Shown here one piece after another: positions 43,223 through 54,454 of a DNA stretch of 64,000 nt. Made by a program: the position numbers and the translations under genes. Where the stretch lies: NCBI GenBank assembly GCA_964017125.1, contig OZ024914.1:23684702-23748701 (forward strand), written 5' to 3'. The first letter of the stretch is position 1. Each line of letters starts with the position of its first letter. Source of the stretch: Flabesymbios commensalis (lineage: Eukaryota; Annelida; Polychaeta; Terebellida; Flabelligeridae). The notes beneath the pieces were generated by a model, which did not search any database, was not told where the DNA came from, and saw only the letters and a program-made list of their open reading frames with translations.

Positions 43223-45040
43223 GCACCAAGAGAGCATGTCACTAAACTTCTTAGAATATTATTGATACTGTCGTATGCTCATTAGAAAAGTTTTAAGATA
43301 AATCTTATCTATCATAATGACACGAGCAACAAGTTAAATCACACCAATCTCAAAGTGTTTAGTCTGCCTGATTTTTTATGTCCACACACATCATAAGGAA
43401 CCTTACTATAGCAAGGAAATTGGAAGGTCCGCTTGGAGAAGTCCAGTTTTGTCAATCCCTCCCTCACTGTAAACCTTGGCGGGCACGATGGCTGAAACAA
43501 TTTCAGTTACGATGGCTATGCAGCCACGTTTGGCTTAACTTTATTGAGCTAACATGACAAAAATTTTAATTCGAGCAACGGTAGTTTACTTCCATTGAGG
43601 CAACTCGCCTTATACAACTTGGACAAATCATTTCACAGTAACGACCAAGCGACCTAATTTACATCATGAAGGATGAATCAAACAGGTCTAGTTAAGAAAA
43701 CTTAAGTTAAGTATGTTACTTTCACTAACGCTTAAATTAAGCTATGGTGACTCAAATTCTATCAGTTGCTGAAGTCATTCCAGCTAAATTGAAATAAATT
43801 ACTCCAACTAAAATAATTTAATACCACGCAACGTCTGATGTTCCACTAACGTAACTTGTTACAGTAGCACTGTCTTAGCTAATGTATGCCTTGATTAAAT
43901 CGAGCTGGGCTAACCACCAATGAATTAACTGTAATAATATGGTGAGGTAAGCAGTGCTGGCCGAGTCGTGCTAGCAGCCAAGATAACTATTATAGCTCAT
44001 TTATGCTAACCTGAAAAAACATTCTGGCTGGACACACATATATACTGTGGTTTGTGTAGCTTCCTTATTTATGTCTGGTGAGCTTACTTCCCTTTTGTAC
44101 CACGCTGACGTAAAATAAATGCATTGACACATAAAACTAAACTCAATTCACACAATTTGCACTGCCTTCATTTCACAATTTGACCCGGTTACCAAACTGG
44201 ACACCACTGCGACTGTGTGACTTGAGACATGTCATCTCAGACGAATTTGGAGTTATCATGACTTGAAATATTGAGTTGAACAACGTACCATGACTTAAGT
44301 GAATTAGTTGACGTATTAATATAAATATTTTGTATTGGCAATTGAATATGCGTCAACACGACTAATCTAACTTAAGATTTGGTCGTTTTCTATATGTGTT
44401 ACTTCAACATAATTAATTAGTGTGTATTTTGTCAAGTTAGATAAGCTACACAAAATCAAGTTATTTGAAATTATATAGCACTGCAACTGGTATCTGGACA
44501 AATTACTCGTTTCGTGAGCTTATCCATGACATACATTGACTGATTGATTTAACAGAGATTTAACATGACCTACTAAGTATAATTATGTTGGTGTTTGTGA
44601 CAACTTATCTCGATAAAATTATTACAGCTTCATAAGCCATTGTGATATTGTGTTGAATAAAGCAACCCTTCGTGATCAATAATCATTAAATATGGCTACT
44701 GTCTTGATCATATTTGAATAAAATAATATCAACACCACTGCTACTTCTACTGCTATAGGTGATAATATTTTAAAATATTAATAAAAAAAATTAACCATTC
44801 TAATAATCTATACTAATCTATAATAATAATATTCAATCAAATTTAATATTGCCCTGGACCTACAGCGTGTTATCAAGCTCGGGTGGGGTTATGATAACTA
44901 TGCAACGAATTTGTTTTGTGTATAGTTGAAAACATATCACTATATTACAAAGACGAATACGACCATCAATCATGCCAAAATTATCTATAATGGTGAAGCT
45001 TTTAGTCAGGTTGAATATTAGACACACCTGGAAAAAAATG
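43223..45040. other. 3' flank of the glycosyltransferase gene; no further gene seen
   Basis: AATAAATTAC near 43794 is a candidate polyadenylation signal for the upstream gene. The stretch 43560-44700 is rich in GTTAAC/ACTTAAG-like words and shows no open frame of note. Confidence 0.35.
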
Positions 45041-46020
45041 ACCTAGTTGAGATTATTACTTTTTTGAGTTCATATGGTCTTCTAGTTGAAATTTCCGGCT
45101 AATTTGAGGGCGCTGATGTCATTTTTGGGCGTGTTTTGAAATTTAAAGATCATCTAATTTATTTTTGCCATACATTTCAAGGTCAAGAGCCTTATTTCAA
45201 GGTCAAATGAAATATTTTAACAAATAAAGCCAATGACAAGTGTAATACCTCTTTTACGATTTATTTTTACTGGCGAATCCATTTCTGGTATTATCTTGGT
45301 GATTCAAGTTCAATTTCAAGGTCAATTCCAAGGTCTAGTGTGAAAATATGATTTTTATCAAATACAAATAGCAACAAGTTAGTAACTCATTTTGTGTGTT
45401 TGTTTTGACTGGTACAGAGTCATTTTTGATAGTAATTTGTGGGCGTTGAGTTCATTTTTGAACGTGTTTTGAAATTTAGAAGTCTTCTAAGTTATTTTTG
45501 CCATACATTTCAAGGTCAAAAGCTTAATTGCAAGGTCAAATGAGATATTTTAACAAATAAGGCCAATGACAAGTGTAATACCACTTTTTCGAATAATGTT
45601 TACTTTGGCAAATCCATTTCTGGTAAGATCTTAGTGATTCAAGTTCAATTTCAAGGTCAAAGGTCAATTCCAAGGTCAAATGCGAAAATATGATTTTTTT
45701 ATCAAATAAAAGTAGCAACAAGGTACTAATTCATTATGTGTGTGCGTCTTGACTGGTACAAAGGGCGTTGAATTCATTTTTAGATGTGCTGTTTCACTAA
45801 AAGGTGTTCTAGATCGTTTTTGTCATAAATTTCAAAGTCATAATCTCTATATCAAGGTCAAATATGATATTTTAACTAGTGACAAGTGTAATACCTCTTC
45901 TTAGCGTGACCTTGACTAAGTAATCCATTCTGGTACTATTTTCATCATGCAAGGTCATTTTCAAGGTCAAATGTAGATTCCAAGGTTAAATATGCTAAAC
46001 TGATTTTTCGCAAAACAAAT
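45041..46020. repeat. Tandem repeat, ~325-bp period, rich in CAAGGTCA
   Basis: Three diverged units. The landmark TGCCATACATTTCAAGGTCA is at about 45168 and 45498, and a diverged TGTCATAAATTTCAAAGTCA is at about 45820. Each unit also has GACAAGTGTAATACC(T/A)C and 'aatccatttctggta'. CAAGGTCA occurs about ten times. The sequence is unrelated to the ~370-bp repeat at 2.6-3.9 kb apart from the half-site-like word. Confidence 0.75.
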
Positions 46021-46249
46021 AGCAACAAATGTAATAAATCGTTTTGATGCGTTTTTCACCGGAAAAGCCATTTTTTGTACCATTTTGGTGAAAATATTCT
46101 CCAATTCTGGTCTGTAAATTTAAAAGTGGGACGATAAGTCATGGCCAATTTAACGAAGCCGAGTTCATCTATATTTAAAACCTAGTTGTGGGCTTAAGAC
46201 TCCGATTTTCATAAATTTCCCAGCCAAAAGCAAAAGGGTTCATTGTGGG

Positions 46250-46560
46250 ATTTATCCCTTCTTGAGCACTTCGCCATAATGCCACCTGCAAGTGTGCTTT
46301 TTGAACATTCTATGTGAATGCTTCCGAAAGATCAGAATTAGGGATTCCAAGAGATGAGAGTGAAATACCTTATACCACTTTTCCTTTTCCAATTCCCAAG
46401 TAAGATGACACAGTGTTCGCCCCTGAAATGGCATGGATATCCAATTCTAGTAGCTCTGATATCAATCACTGCCCTATCATGTATTGGAGAAATCATGTTC
46501 ACGGGTGTCACACACTTCATGGTAGAATAGAAATGTACTAGCACTGTCATCCGAAACAAC
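46250..46560 (-). pseudogene. Coding-like relic of unknown type
   Basis: Two overlapping minus-strand frames of 60 and 73 codons have protein-like composition (for example MPFQGRTLCHLTWELEKEKW and HSHRMFKKHTCRWHYGEVLK). The region lies just outside the left end of the large inverted-repeat structure. No family recognised; it may be a decayed exon or a mobile-element gene. Confidence 0.25.
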
Positions 46561-46666
46561 TTTGACAGTGTGACCTATTATGTACGATAAAACCATCGGT
46601 CTCCTCTTGTTGGGCCTTTAAGTCTTCTCTGAAGGGGATACAATGGGAATGCGGCTACGTCATAGG

Positions 46667-47860
46667 CCGGGAGCCAGATCTAGCCCTCGTACTCACAAAA
46701 GCTAAGAAATTTTCACTGCGATTTTTATTTAGCTTGACGCATGGGACATATCAAGTTTTGGTTCTTTTTTGCCAAACAGGACGCTTTAAGCCTTAGGGCC
46801 TATTTTACCGTTTTTTAGAAGGACACTAAAATAAAATTGACAACAATTCGAAAAATTGTTCAAAATAGTAGTAGTTTTATTTATTTTCACTATTGTTTTA
46901 GTCAAAGCCCTCGGCCATATGTACATCTGGGTCACTGAAAAAATATTCGTGCCCAGATTTTATTTTGGATATTTTTTTCAACCCTTTAGCAATACGGACG
47001 CCTAAAAAACAAACATTATAAAATATGTGGCAAATTTGAAAATCTGTCTTTTTTGTTGAGTGCTATCTAGGAGCGAGCTAATTCGCAAAAAGTGGCCTCA
47101 TTATGTCCCCAGGTGACTGTAAGTTAAAGTTAAAAAAAATATGTTGCCAATGTTTTTCTATATCTACATATTTAGGATACGTGCGTCTTTATCGCTAAAT
47201 CTAATTTGCGGTAAAATTCAAATGTGTTAATATTCCCCCCTCCAGTAGGGTATTATAATTAGGTTAACTCGACGTGCTATGGTTATTTATTATTATATTT
47301 AATATACATGAAGCTCATATTGGTGTTTGTTTACATTTTTACGGAGAACTAAATAATATATAAAGTGACACTTTGAATGATAAAGCTGATTTTGTGTTTC
47401 TGAAATACTATGTCTACTATGGCTATTTATTATTATAATTAACATGATTATTTCATGTTAATCTCATATTGATGGTTATGTTTACATGCTGTATGGGGAA
47501 TTATATACATAATGACACTTTGAATGCCAAGGCTGGGTTTTAAAAATAAATGTAAAATAATGTAAAATAAGGCAGAATGTCTGAGATTTAGTAGGTTGTA
47601 TCTTGATCATTATGGCACTATCCTAATATACCTGAAGATTATAACAATAAACATAAATTTCTTGTCTACATGTTTTATGGAGAACACACTAATATGTATA
47701 TATAATGACACTTTGAATGCTAAGGAACAATGTTTGAGACATTAGATGTTGACTCGTATCTCGAGCATTATTTTATAATCAATGATAATCCAGATATCTC
47801 TCAAGATAATAACAATAAACAGAAGATAAATATATTATATTTATGCTAAGAAATTATCAT
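46667..47860 (+). repeat. Outer inverted repeat of a ~17-kb structure, left arm
   Basis: Begins TAGGCCGGGAGCCAGATCTA and matches the reverse complement of 62190-63854 over about 1.2 kb with perhaps 15-20 percent divergence. Shared landmarks include GCTAATTCGCAAAAAGTG, TATTTAGGATACG and AATTTGCGGTAAAATTCA. The inner part holds diverged tandem units with TAATGACACTTTGAATGC near 47373, 47511 and 47705. Confidence 0.75.
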
Positions 47861-50044
47861 AAGTACAAGTTGAAACTAACATTCTTTCTTTTTATACAGC
47901 TAGATGTATAAGATTATTTCAATATACATGTAGTGATATTTCCTGATCAGATAATTAAAGAAATTAGTCATGTAACATAATTTCATTCAAATGATAATAT
48001 AAGTTTAATTTATCCACCTCATCAGATAAACACTTTTAGTAAAGAATATATATTTTTATTCCTAAATATAGAATAAATATATTCAACATTAATTGTAGCG
48101 AAAATATAGATATACCATACAACAAGCACACAAATAAATTACCGCTTAATTCTTAAATTTGGAATATTGTTAAACCCCAAAAAGACTGCTTATGGAATTG
48201 TGTTCATGTTGTATAGCATGTAATGCTTCGTTGAATTGACATGTATCATAACCAGTTACCGCACCAAAGCTATACAAAAATACGGGCTTAAAAATAAATT
48301 AGGGTTCATAAATTAAAACCCTAATGTATTTATTTTTGACCTCGCAATAAAAAATTAACCACCAAAAATGTTGGCGCCTTATGTCAAGTGCTCTAAGAGC
48401 AAACACACCATGGAGCTGACACACTTCTTAGAAATGATGCAATTGGTGATGCACGATTCTCAATTTCATGAAATCATGACAGGACTATAAACTATAATGG
48501 GACATGCAAAGTCGTCTTGCGGTCCAGGTCCAGACGGCCGGGTTAAATAGAATCACAGCAAATCTTCAAGTCTATCAAATCACTCAAAGCAACTCATGAA
48601 CTAGTTGATTATGTGATGGTCGCTCATAATATGGGTGGTAGGCCATCATTTTATGTGGATAAATAGAAGTATAAAATACTTTCGACCAACACAGGTGAAA
48701 CGTAGTGAGATTCTGATAATAACCATCCATCACCATGGTCACTGTATATTTTAATAGCTTCACAAATCCTTTTCAAGTGATAATAAAAAACGTTCGATAC
48801 ATGTCTGTCCTCAGGTGTACATGTTTATAATTAGCTGATTTCAGAAAGATGAATTGCAAACGAGGACTATTTTGCCCTACCGCCGATAGCAAATCACCTT
48901 TTATCGATAACGTAAATGCCAGATTTTACATCAAAGATGTTCCAGCTTAAATGACCGATATTCCTAATACAGATTTACCATCCATTCATAAAGTACATGT
49001 TAGCACTCACTCGTGCCAAGAAGAATATGTAAAATATCTGAACGTCTCAGAAGAGGTCCATGATTTTTAAATAAAAGGGGATAAAGTAAAGACGAACATA
49101 AACGTCAACTGATGAGTCTACTTAAACTCAAGTTGTACTATAACACCAATGCTTTAGAACTTGAAAAACAACATGTTTCGCCATCTAGAGGGTGGTGAAG
49201 CCACATGGTTGTTTTCAGATATTTTAACAATACCAGTATTTGAACTAAATCTTAGCTCTACACAGCACAGAAAGATACTGATTCTCGAATCATCATGCGT
49301 AGACATTGAATATGTTAAGAGTGGATACACCTCAGAATCAAAGGGGACTTAATTGCTTCTGTATGTCCAAAATGTGCCTTTTTGTAACAAAACCAGCTAA
49401 GTTGATTGAGCAGGTTCTGACAATAACACAAACAACATTGAGCAGTTTTAACCGTATTCCAGGTTCTGCTTTCACGGGTAGCTATGCTGTTTCAACATTT
49501 AAACGGTGGGGTAAAGTTAAACCATACACGGTTTTGCAGAATGTATCCAATATGTACCTACAATAACAAGCTTAGGTGAAGAATGGTATCCTTAAGAATA
49601 TCTATTGAATTATGTATCATAATTCTGTTGCACTGTTTATGGTCACATATACCCTAATATGCTAATGAAGGTCGGGAGGTCAAAGTTAAGAATGTATGTG
49701 AAAACTTGGCTACCATCAAATCCTCAGCAGCAATTGATTGATTCAATTATCCACCTTGTCAAACAAAAATAGCACATTTCCAAGATGCCATTTGGAAAAG
49801 ATCACATCAATCCTCTTTGAGCATGTTGAGTGTGCCACTTGCTGCTACACATCATGGATGTGCCATTGAAAACGAGAGTGGATTAAAAAACACTGTGGTT
49901 TCTAGATTACATAATTCTACAGCAATTAGTTGACATTTTAACGCAGCAGGCGTCATCTCCAGACAAAGAAATATATTATGCAAATATTGCACAGACTGAC
50001 GAAGATGACAATACAGCTGACGAAGATTATTTGTTCAATTAAAG
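47861..50044. other. Left-arm segment without a partner in the right arm
   Basis: Separates the outer and inner left arms. It contains the second coding-like stretch (48490-49010) and short open frames at 49161-49352 and 49306-49566 that overlap and show no domain. It could be sequence inserted into the left arm or lost from the right arm. Confidence 0.35.
48490..49010 (+). pseudogene. Decayed coding-like stretch, copy 2
   Basis: Related to 40630-41420 through 'ggtccaggtccag', 'ctatcaaatcactcaaagc', 'gatgaattgcaaacgagga' and AAAGATGTTCCAGCTTAAAT. More eroded than copy 1. Origin unknown. Confidence 0.3.
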
Positions 50045-50241
50045 TGACTGGCCCAGGCTAAAATCATAAAAAATCGGTGATTTTATTTTGGGTTCTTAAT
50101 ATGACTATATGATGTAAACATGTACATAGACTAGAACTGCAAATTTTTATAAATTTTGTGCTGCACATTAGTAGTGTATGTCGAGCAAGTCTTATTGGAT
50201 TGACGGTGGAAAACGATTAGTGATCAGGAATGGGAATAAAA

Positions 50242-50320
50242 AATGGCCGCCAATCAATGGCCGCCAATCAATGGCCGCCAATCAATGGCCGCCGTAATCC
50301 AAAATGGCAGCCAATCAACC
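50242..50320 (+). repeat. 14-bp minisatellite ATGGCCGCCAATCA
   Basis: Four perfect or near-perfect copies, followed by AAAATGGCAGCCAATCAACC. On the other strand it reads TGATTGGCGGCCAT, combining an ATTGG (CCAAT-box type) word with a GGCCATTTT (YY1-like) word. The counterpart lies at 61361-61440. Confidence 0.85.
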
Positions 50321-50344
50321 CTTTGAGCCCAATAACTTTTTTTT

Positions 50345-50835
50345 TCCAATAAGCCCTCTAAATCCAAAGGCCAATTTTGAAGTTAACCCTTTAAATTCCA
50401 GGGTCAATTTTTTCAGATAGACCTTCTAAATCCAATGGACATTTTTGTCAAATTAACTTCTAAATTCCAAGGGCAATTTTTTAAGGTAACCCTCTAAATT
50501 CCAGGGCCAATATAAATCTGAATTATGATGAATCTCGGCGGTTGGCTTTCAATGCACACTGGCCCAACGTTAACGGATTAGGCGGCTCTATCGTCACTAC
50601 AGGATTCACGGCCCCACATTTGCATATTTCAGATCAGGCTTTATGTTTACGCATGCATTCAGGGACCTGTGTTTAAATTCTAACAGTATTAACGTAATAA
50701 AATACCCACACCAATTTTTTAAATTAACCCTTAAAATTCCAGGGTCAATTCCAGGGTCATTTTTTCAAATTAATCTTTCAGACAATTTTAAGTAGACCCG
50801 ATAAATCCTAGGGCCAATTTTGGTTCCTTTTCATC
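50345..50835 (+). repeat. ~40-bp minisatellite around AAATTCCAGGGTCAATTTTT
   Basis: Diverged copies of 'ccctctaaattccagggcc' and 'aatttt..aagttaac' occur at 50345-50515 and 50720-50832, separated by a unique piece with 'aatctcggcggttggctttc'. Mirrored in the right arm at 60765-60880 and 61085-61330. Confidence 0.7.
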
Positions 50836-50913
50836 ATGAACTAAATATATATATGAAGTAAATAGGATGCAGAAATTAGTACGTAGGAAGTAGCTGTCAG
50901 AGCAACATCTAAA

Positions 50914-51177
50914 ATGGAATCATGCAAACAATGTATTGTAAAAACTAAGATATTAAATGAAACGATTCAAGAATTAAGACTAGAATTAAGTCTATGTCAA
51001 CGTCAATTGCAACAATATAAAAACAATCAAATGGAAGAAATACATAGCAGAAGATTACAAGCTTTGAATGCATACAAGATAGAGTACGATTCTACACATG
51101 ATATTTTAGCACCTATCACAAGCTATCCCCATGTTGAAAATACCACACATTTTGATGAAGTGGATTCTGATAAATAG
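50914..51177 (+). CDS. Small coiled-coil-like ORF in the inverted-repeat structure
   Basis: 87 codons starting in a favourable context (AAAATGG) about 70 bp inside the inner arm. N-terminal ESCKQC gives a CXXC pair, followed by a Leu/Gln-rich helix-like region (ILNETIQELRLELSLCQRQL). It is followed after 33 bp by another small ORF in the same orientation, a compact arrangement recalling virus-like elements. No domain recognised. Intact frame in AT-rich DNA is suggestive, not proof. Confidence 0.4.
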   Translation: MESCKQCIVKTKILNETIQELRLELSLCQRQLQQYKNNQMEEIHSRRLQALNAYKIEYDSTHDILAPITSYPHVENTTHFDEVDSDK

Positions 51178-51210
51178 CGTTGAATATAACAAACACTTTT
51201 AATAATCGCT

Positions 51211-51393
51211 ATGGAGCCGAGGAAGTGCTATGGGAGAGGGGAACCCGAAACATTATTCATAGTGCAAATAACGATACTATGCATTGTAATTATAACAAGT
51301 TTAATCAATGTAATCTTAAGAAATGACCCTTGCTTTGTCTGGTCTAATTTACTAGCTAGTTCATTAGGTTACTTACTACCAAACATGGGTTGA
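51211..51393 (+). CDS. Small single-span membrane protein ORF
   Basis: 60 codons with a strong hydrophobic helix (LFIVQITILCIVIITSLINV, about residues 15-34) after a short charged N terminus. The tail contains NDPCFVWSNLLASSLGYLLP. It begins ATGGAGCC, 33 bp after the preceding ORF, and a GC-rich hairpin follows at 51441. Function unknown. If both ORFs are real they may come from a virus-like or other mobile element, now a fossil. Confidence 0.35.
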   Translation: MEPRKCYGRGEPETLFIVQITILCIVIITSLINVILRNDPCFVWSNLLASSLGYLLPNMG

Positions 51394-51440
51394 AATGTAC
51401 AATGAATTGTATAGGTCAGAGATCTGGGGTTAATAATTAG

Positions 51441-51464
51441 GCAGCCCTCGCCAAGGCGGGCTGC
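51441..51464. terminator. GC-rich hairpin after the two small ORFs
   Basis: GCAGCC...GGCTGC with an inner CGCC/GGCG pairing, separated by a two-base bulge, in otherwise AT-rich DNA. Its position after two compact ORFs suggests a transcript-end or processing structure, but this is only a guess. Confidence 0.3.
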
Positions 51465-52317
51465 TTACTGTATTCCACACGGTACGCCGCCTCCGCCGCC
51501 ACAGTTATTTGTTTTCAAGATAGCTACTAATCTATCAACATCTGCTTCCTCATACTTCACATAGCCATCACATATTACTGGGGAATTGTTTTAGTGACAT
51601 TTTGATCCCCATATCATCAACCCTTTAATTACTATGGCCACTAACCAAAAAATGCTCGTTAGCGCGTTTCAGGATAAAGTTGTCATCAGATCTTCTTTTA
51701 ATTCAGCAAATATGTTCAGCTATATCAGCCAATGACCTGATTAACTTTTGGGATCAAACAATTTCAAAATAGCCGTTTAGCGGCCATTTTGAATTTTGTA
51801 ATATTTACTTAACTCAAGAAATGCAAAATGACTGGACCACGAATATAAAACAAAATGTAATGTCTCACAAAAGGATAACCCATGACAAATTTCACACTTT
51901 TTTTTTGCATTATAATTTTTTTTTCACTTTCTCGAAAATCTTGCATGATAGCTGATCTATGAATTTCTGCTTCCTCCTACTTCACATAGCCATCATATAC
52001 CACAACTTAAAAATAGTGGTCGAGCGATAACGGAGGGCTGCTTTCGTGTTCGTTTCCGAACAACTCTTTCTAGTTGATGATCCTATTCCACTAAATAATA
52101 AATACATGAATAAATAAAAAATAAATACAACACAGAAAATGACGCTCCCAGCTGTGAACATGCATCAACATAAGTGAGTTTATTTACACCCCCTTCATTT
52201 GTTAGAATTTGCGGTTTCCCCCCACCCCCTCTTTATTTGTAGATTTTGCTGAGACTATGAGACGCTGCCGTCCGCTTCGCCTATTTTTTTCTTTCCCGCT
52301 TACTCGCAAAGATTAAA
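51465..52317. other. Non-coding stretch
   Basis: No gene recognised. A word repeat 'ctgcttcctcatacttcacatagccatcata' (in near copies at 51543 and 51968) is present. Confidence 0.3.
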
Positions 52318-52509
52318 AATTGTGGGGAGCCTCTGTGACTGAGAGGTAGCGTGCGCAGCCTCAGACCGCCAGGGCTTGAATTTCTAATCCTGGAGGAATT
52401 TGTCATCTCTCATTCATCTCACCATCATCAGGAGGTTCTCCTGGCCCGGTAAAGTCTATACGTGCACAAAGGTGGCCTAAAACATGTAAAACCCCATTCA
52501 TTTCATTTT
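52318..52509 (+). mobile_element. SINE copy with only the second tRNA-like head
   Basis: Starts 'ttgtggggagcctctgtgac', contains GAGGTAGCGTGCGCAGCC and AGGGCTTGAATTTCTAATCC, then the shared body, ending 'cattcatttcattt'. The first head is absent, and the body carries an extra ACATGTAAAA. It could be an older monomeric subfamily or a 5'-truncated dimer. Confidence 0.8.
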
Positions 52510-53467
52510 ATTTTTGCCTCGCCGGAAAAAATATTCTCCGCTCAAAGCGAACCAAATCCCCATTCATTCATGCATTCAGGCCTACGTCAAGGAGAAAGAA
52601 TGAAATTGGTTGGATTCTTCCGACCTGTAATACTCACAATAGGACCATGGGCTCCAAACGAAGACTTGACAGACAACTTCTTTTAGCGGTCACCATGCAT
52701 GGTTAAACCTGTACATAGTGGCCGACGTCACTAGTGTGAGTAATATACACAAGCAAACAGACATTATGCAGCATTAAAAAATCAATTCTGACTGATTTAT
52801 CATAAATATATTAACGTTCGGGGTCCACAACGCAAAATATGGTAGACTGATGATCACACTTTATTCATATTTCTGTCTTTTATAGTGTTTATACATTCAC
52901 ATTCATAACTCATGTCTCTAAAACTCTCTGACTCTCCGACTATCTCAATCTATCTCAATCTATTTCAATCTATCTGGTACTCTCTGTCTATATCTCTCTG
53001 GTACTTACTATCTCGCTCAAACACACAGTACTCTTTTTATACTGGGCGTCCGCGTTAGGCGCAACCGTCAGGAGCAAATCCCTGTTGTTCCCTCCCAAAC
53101 GCATCCTGTTTGTTGGGGGGATCCAGTGATTCTCCAACAATCTAAAAATCGTGTGCTTGCTCCACTAGTAAAATGTAAACTATTAAATAAATATGACACT
53201 TAAAATTACGTCTGTACACAGAACGAAAATGTACTTACTTATAATATAACACATCGAATTTGGAAGAGTAAAATGACTTGATCAAGAAGTTTTCATAGAA
53301 ACACATTTCGCTCGTATATAGGCCTATGACATAAGTCAGTTAAATAAAGATGATAATACTGTACATGCTGAAGGCTTACACGTGACACAGACCCACGCAT
53401 GCCGGTTTAGAATATGACTGGATCTTTGTCTTGTATCTATGGAACTGATTTACGATACGGTTTTATC
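52510..53467. other. Non-coding; pyrimidine-rich tract
   Basis: A TCTCAATCTATCTCAATCTA-type low-complexity tract lies at about 52915-53030. No gene recognised. Confidence 0.35.
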
Positions 53468-53705
53468 CCTTGCAGCGCTGAAATATTTGTTGTATAAGCC
53501 ATGGAGACCAAAGGGTTTTTTCAATTTCAAATCATCATAAATTTCTTCATTAGCTCTTTCCACTTCACTTGAATATATATGTTATGGGTGTACGGCCATT
53601 AGAAATATTTTAATTCTTTCAGTGCAGGGACCGTCTATATACGTCAGAATCTGACGTCTGCAGACGTCAGATTCTGACGTATATAGACGGTCCCCGCACT
53701 GAAAG
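53468..53705. mobile_element. piggyBac-like MITE with a 90-bp palindromic end
   Basis: Starts CCCTTGCAGCGCTGAAAT and ends GCACTGAAAGGG, the ends being inverted (CCCTTGCAGCGC / CCCTTTCAGTGC). The right 90 bp (53616-53705) is a palindrome centred on CTGCAG at 53660/53661 with a single mismatch. It contains GACGTC and TCTGACGTC words. This is the best copy of the family seen at 8510-8743, 9985-10130 and 15085-15212. Confidence 0.65.
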
Positions 53706-53732
53706 GGTAAACATAGCCCGCTCATGGTAAAC

Positions 53733-53835
53733 ACCTACTCTTACAGTGCGGGGATCGATTTTAGACGTCAGATTCTGACGTCTAAACTCGTCAGATTCCG
53801 ATGTAAAAAGACTGTCCGTGCGCTGAAATGCTTAA
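53733..53835. mobile_element. Short derivative of the same palindromic MITE
   Basis: CTTACAGTGCGGGGATCG at the left is mirrored by GTGCGCTGAAATGCTTAA at the right, with TTTAGACGTCAGATTCTGAC in the middle. It directly follows the previous copy. Confidence 0.5.
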
Positions 53836-53841
53836 AGCGAC

Positions 53842-54049
53842 ACAATCAGGCCAAAATCATTATTTTATTTTGGCTCCGTCATATGGCCTTAAGTTTAGAA
53901 AATGAAGTCTAGAATTGCGTAAGTCTTGTCTTATCAATCTCATTCTTGTTTCAAAATTTAAAAGATTTACGCAATTCAGGTCTATGGACATTTTAAAAAC
54001 TGAAGAAAAATAAAAAGCAGAAATAAAAATGATGATTTTTGCCTGATTG
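53842..54049. mobile_element. Fold-back MITE of 208 bp
   Basis: CAATCAGGCCAAAATCATTA at the left pairs with TGATGATTTTTGCCTGATTG at the right. A second nested stem pairs GAATTGCGTAAGTCTT with AAGATTTACGCAATTC, so almost the whole element folds on itself. Its left flank TTAAAGCGAC and first bases resemble the terminus of the inner inverted repeat (TTAAAGTGACTGGCCCAGG, AAAATCAT). Confidence 0.7.
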
Positions 54050-54149
54050 CATAATTTTAATTTTTAATTTCGTCTATTTTTCTGATTTACAAAAATACCT
54101 GTTATACTGATAAAATATGTTACCTAATTTTACAAATCCTACGAATTTG

Positions 54150-54217
54150 TAATCACTGGAAGTTGTGGATCGCGGTAGTGAGACACAGCTTAAAGCGACT
54201 GAAAATTGAATATTTCA
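54150..54217. repeat. Degenerate TTGTGGATCGCGG hairpin copy
   Basis: GGAAGTTGTGGATCGCGGTA then GAGACACAGCTT and GACTGAAAAT match the palindrome at 39585-39646 with several changes. Confidence 0.55.
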
Positions 54218-54454
54218 GAGATCTAAAAATAACTCTTACAACCCGGCATTGTTTTTGTATAAACCATGTACGATTTTTACAATAAAAAAATGAATCTGAA
54301 AACAATATACATACTAGAACTAACGACCTGAGTACAGTTTTGACAAAAAAGTACTCATGCCATTAGTTCTTATGTCCACACAACCACATAGTTTACCTAT
54401 ATGGCGAGGCATCTATGCATGCAATCTCTGCTCCATTATCCCATTATCTGATTG

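Larger units (their letters stand above)
50045..50842 (+). repeat. Inner inverted repeat, left arm
   Basis: TTAAAGTGACTGGCCCAGGC through CCTTTTCATCATGAAC is mirrored at 60763-61757 with high similarity. It includes GTAAACATGTACATAGACTA, the ATGGCCGCCAATCA minisatellite and a 40-bp minisatellite built on AAATTCCAGGGTCAATTTTT. Five bases TTGTT flank both ends and could be a target duplication of a nested element. Confidence 0.8.
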
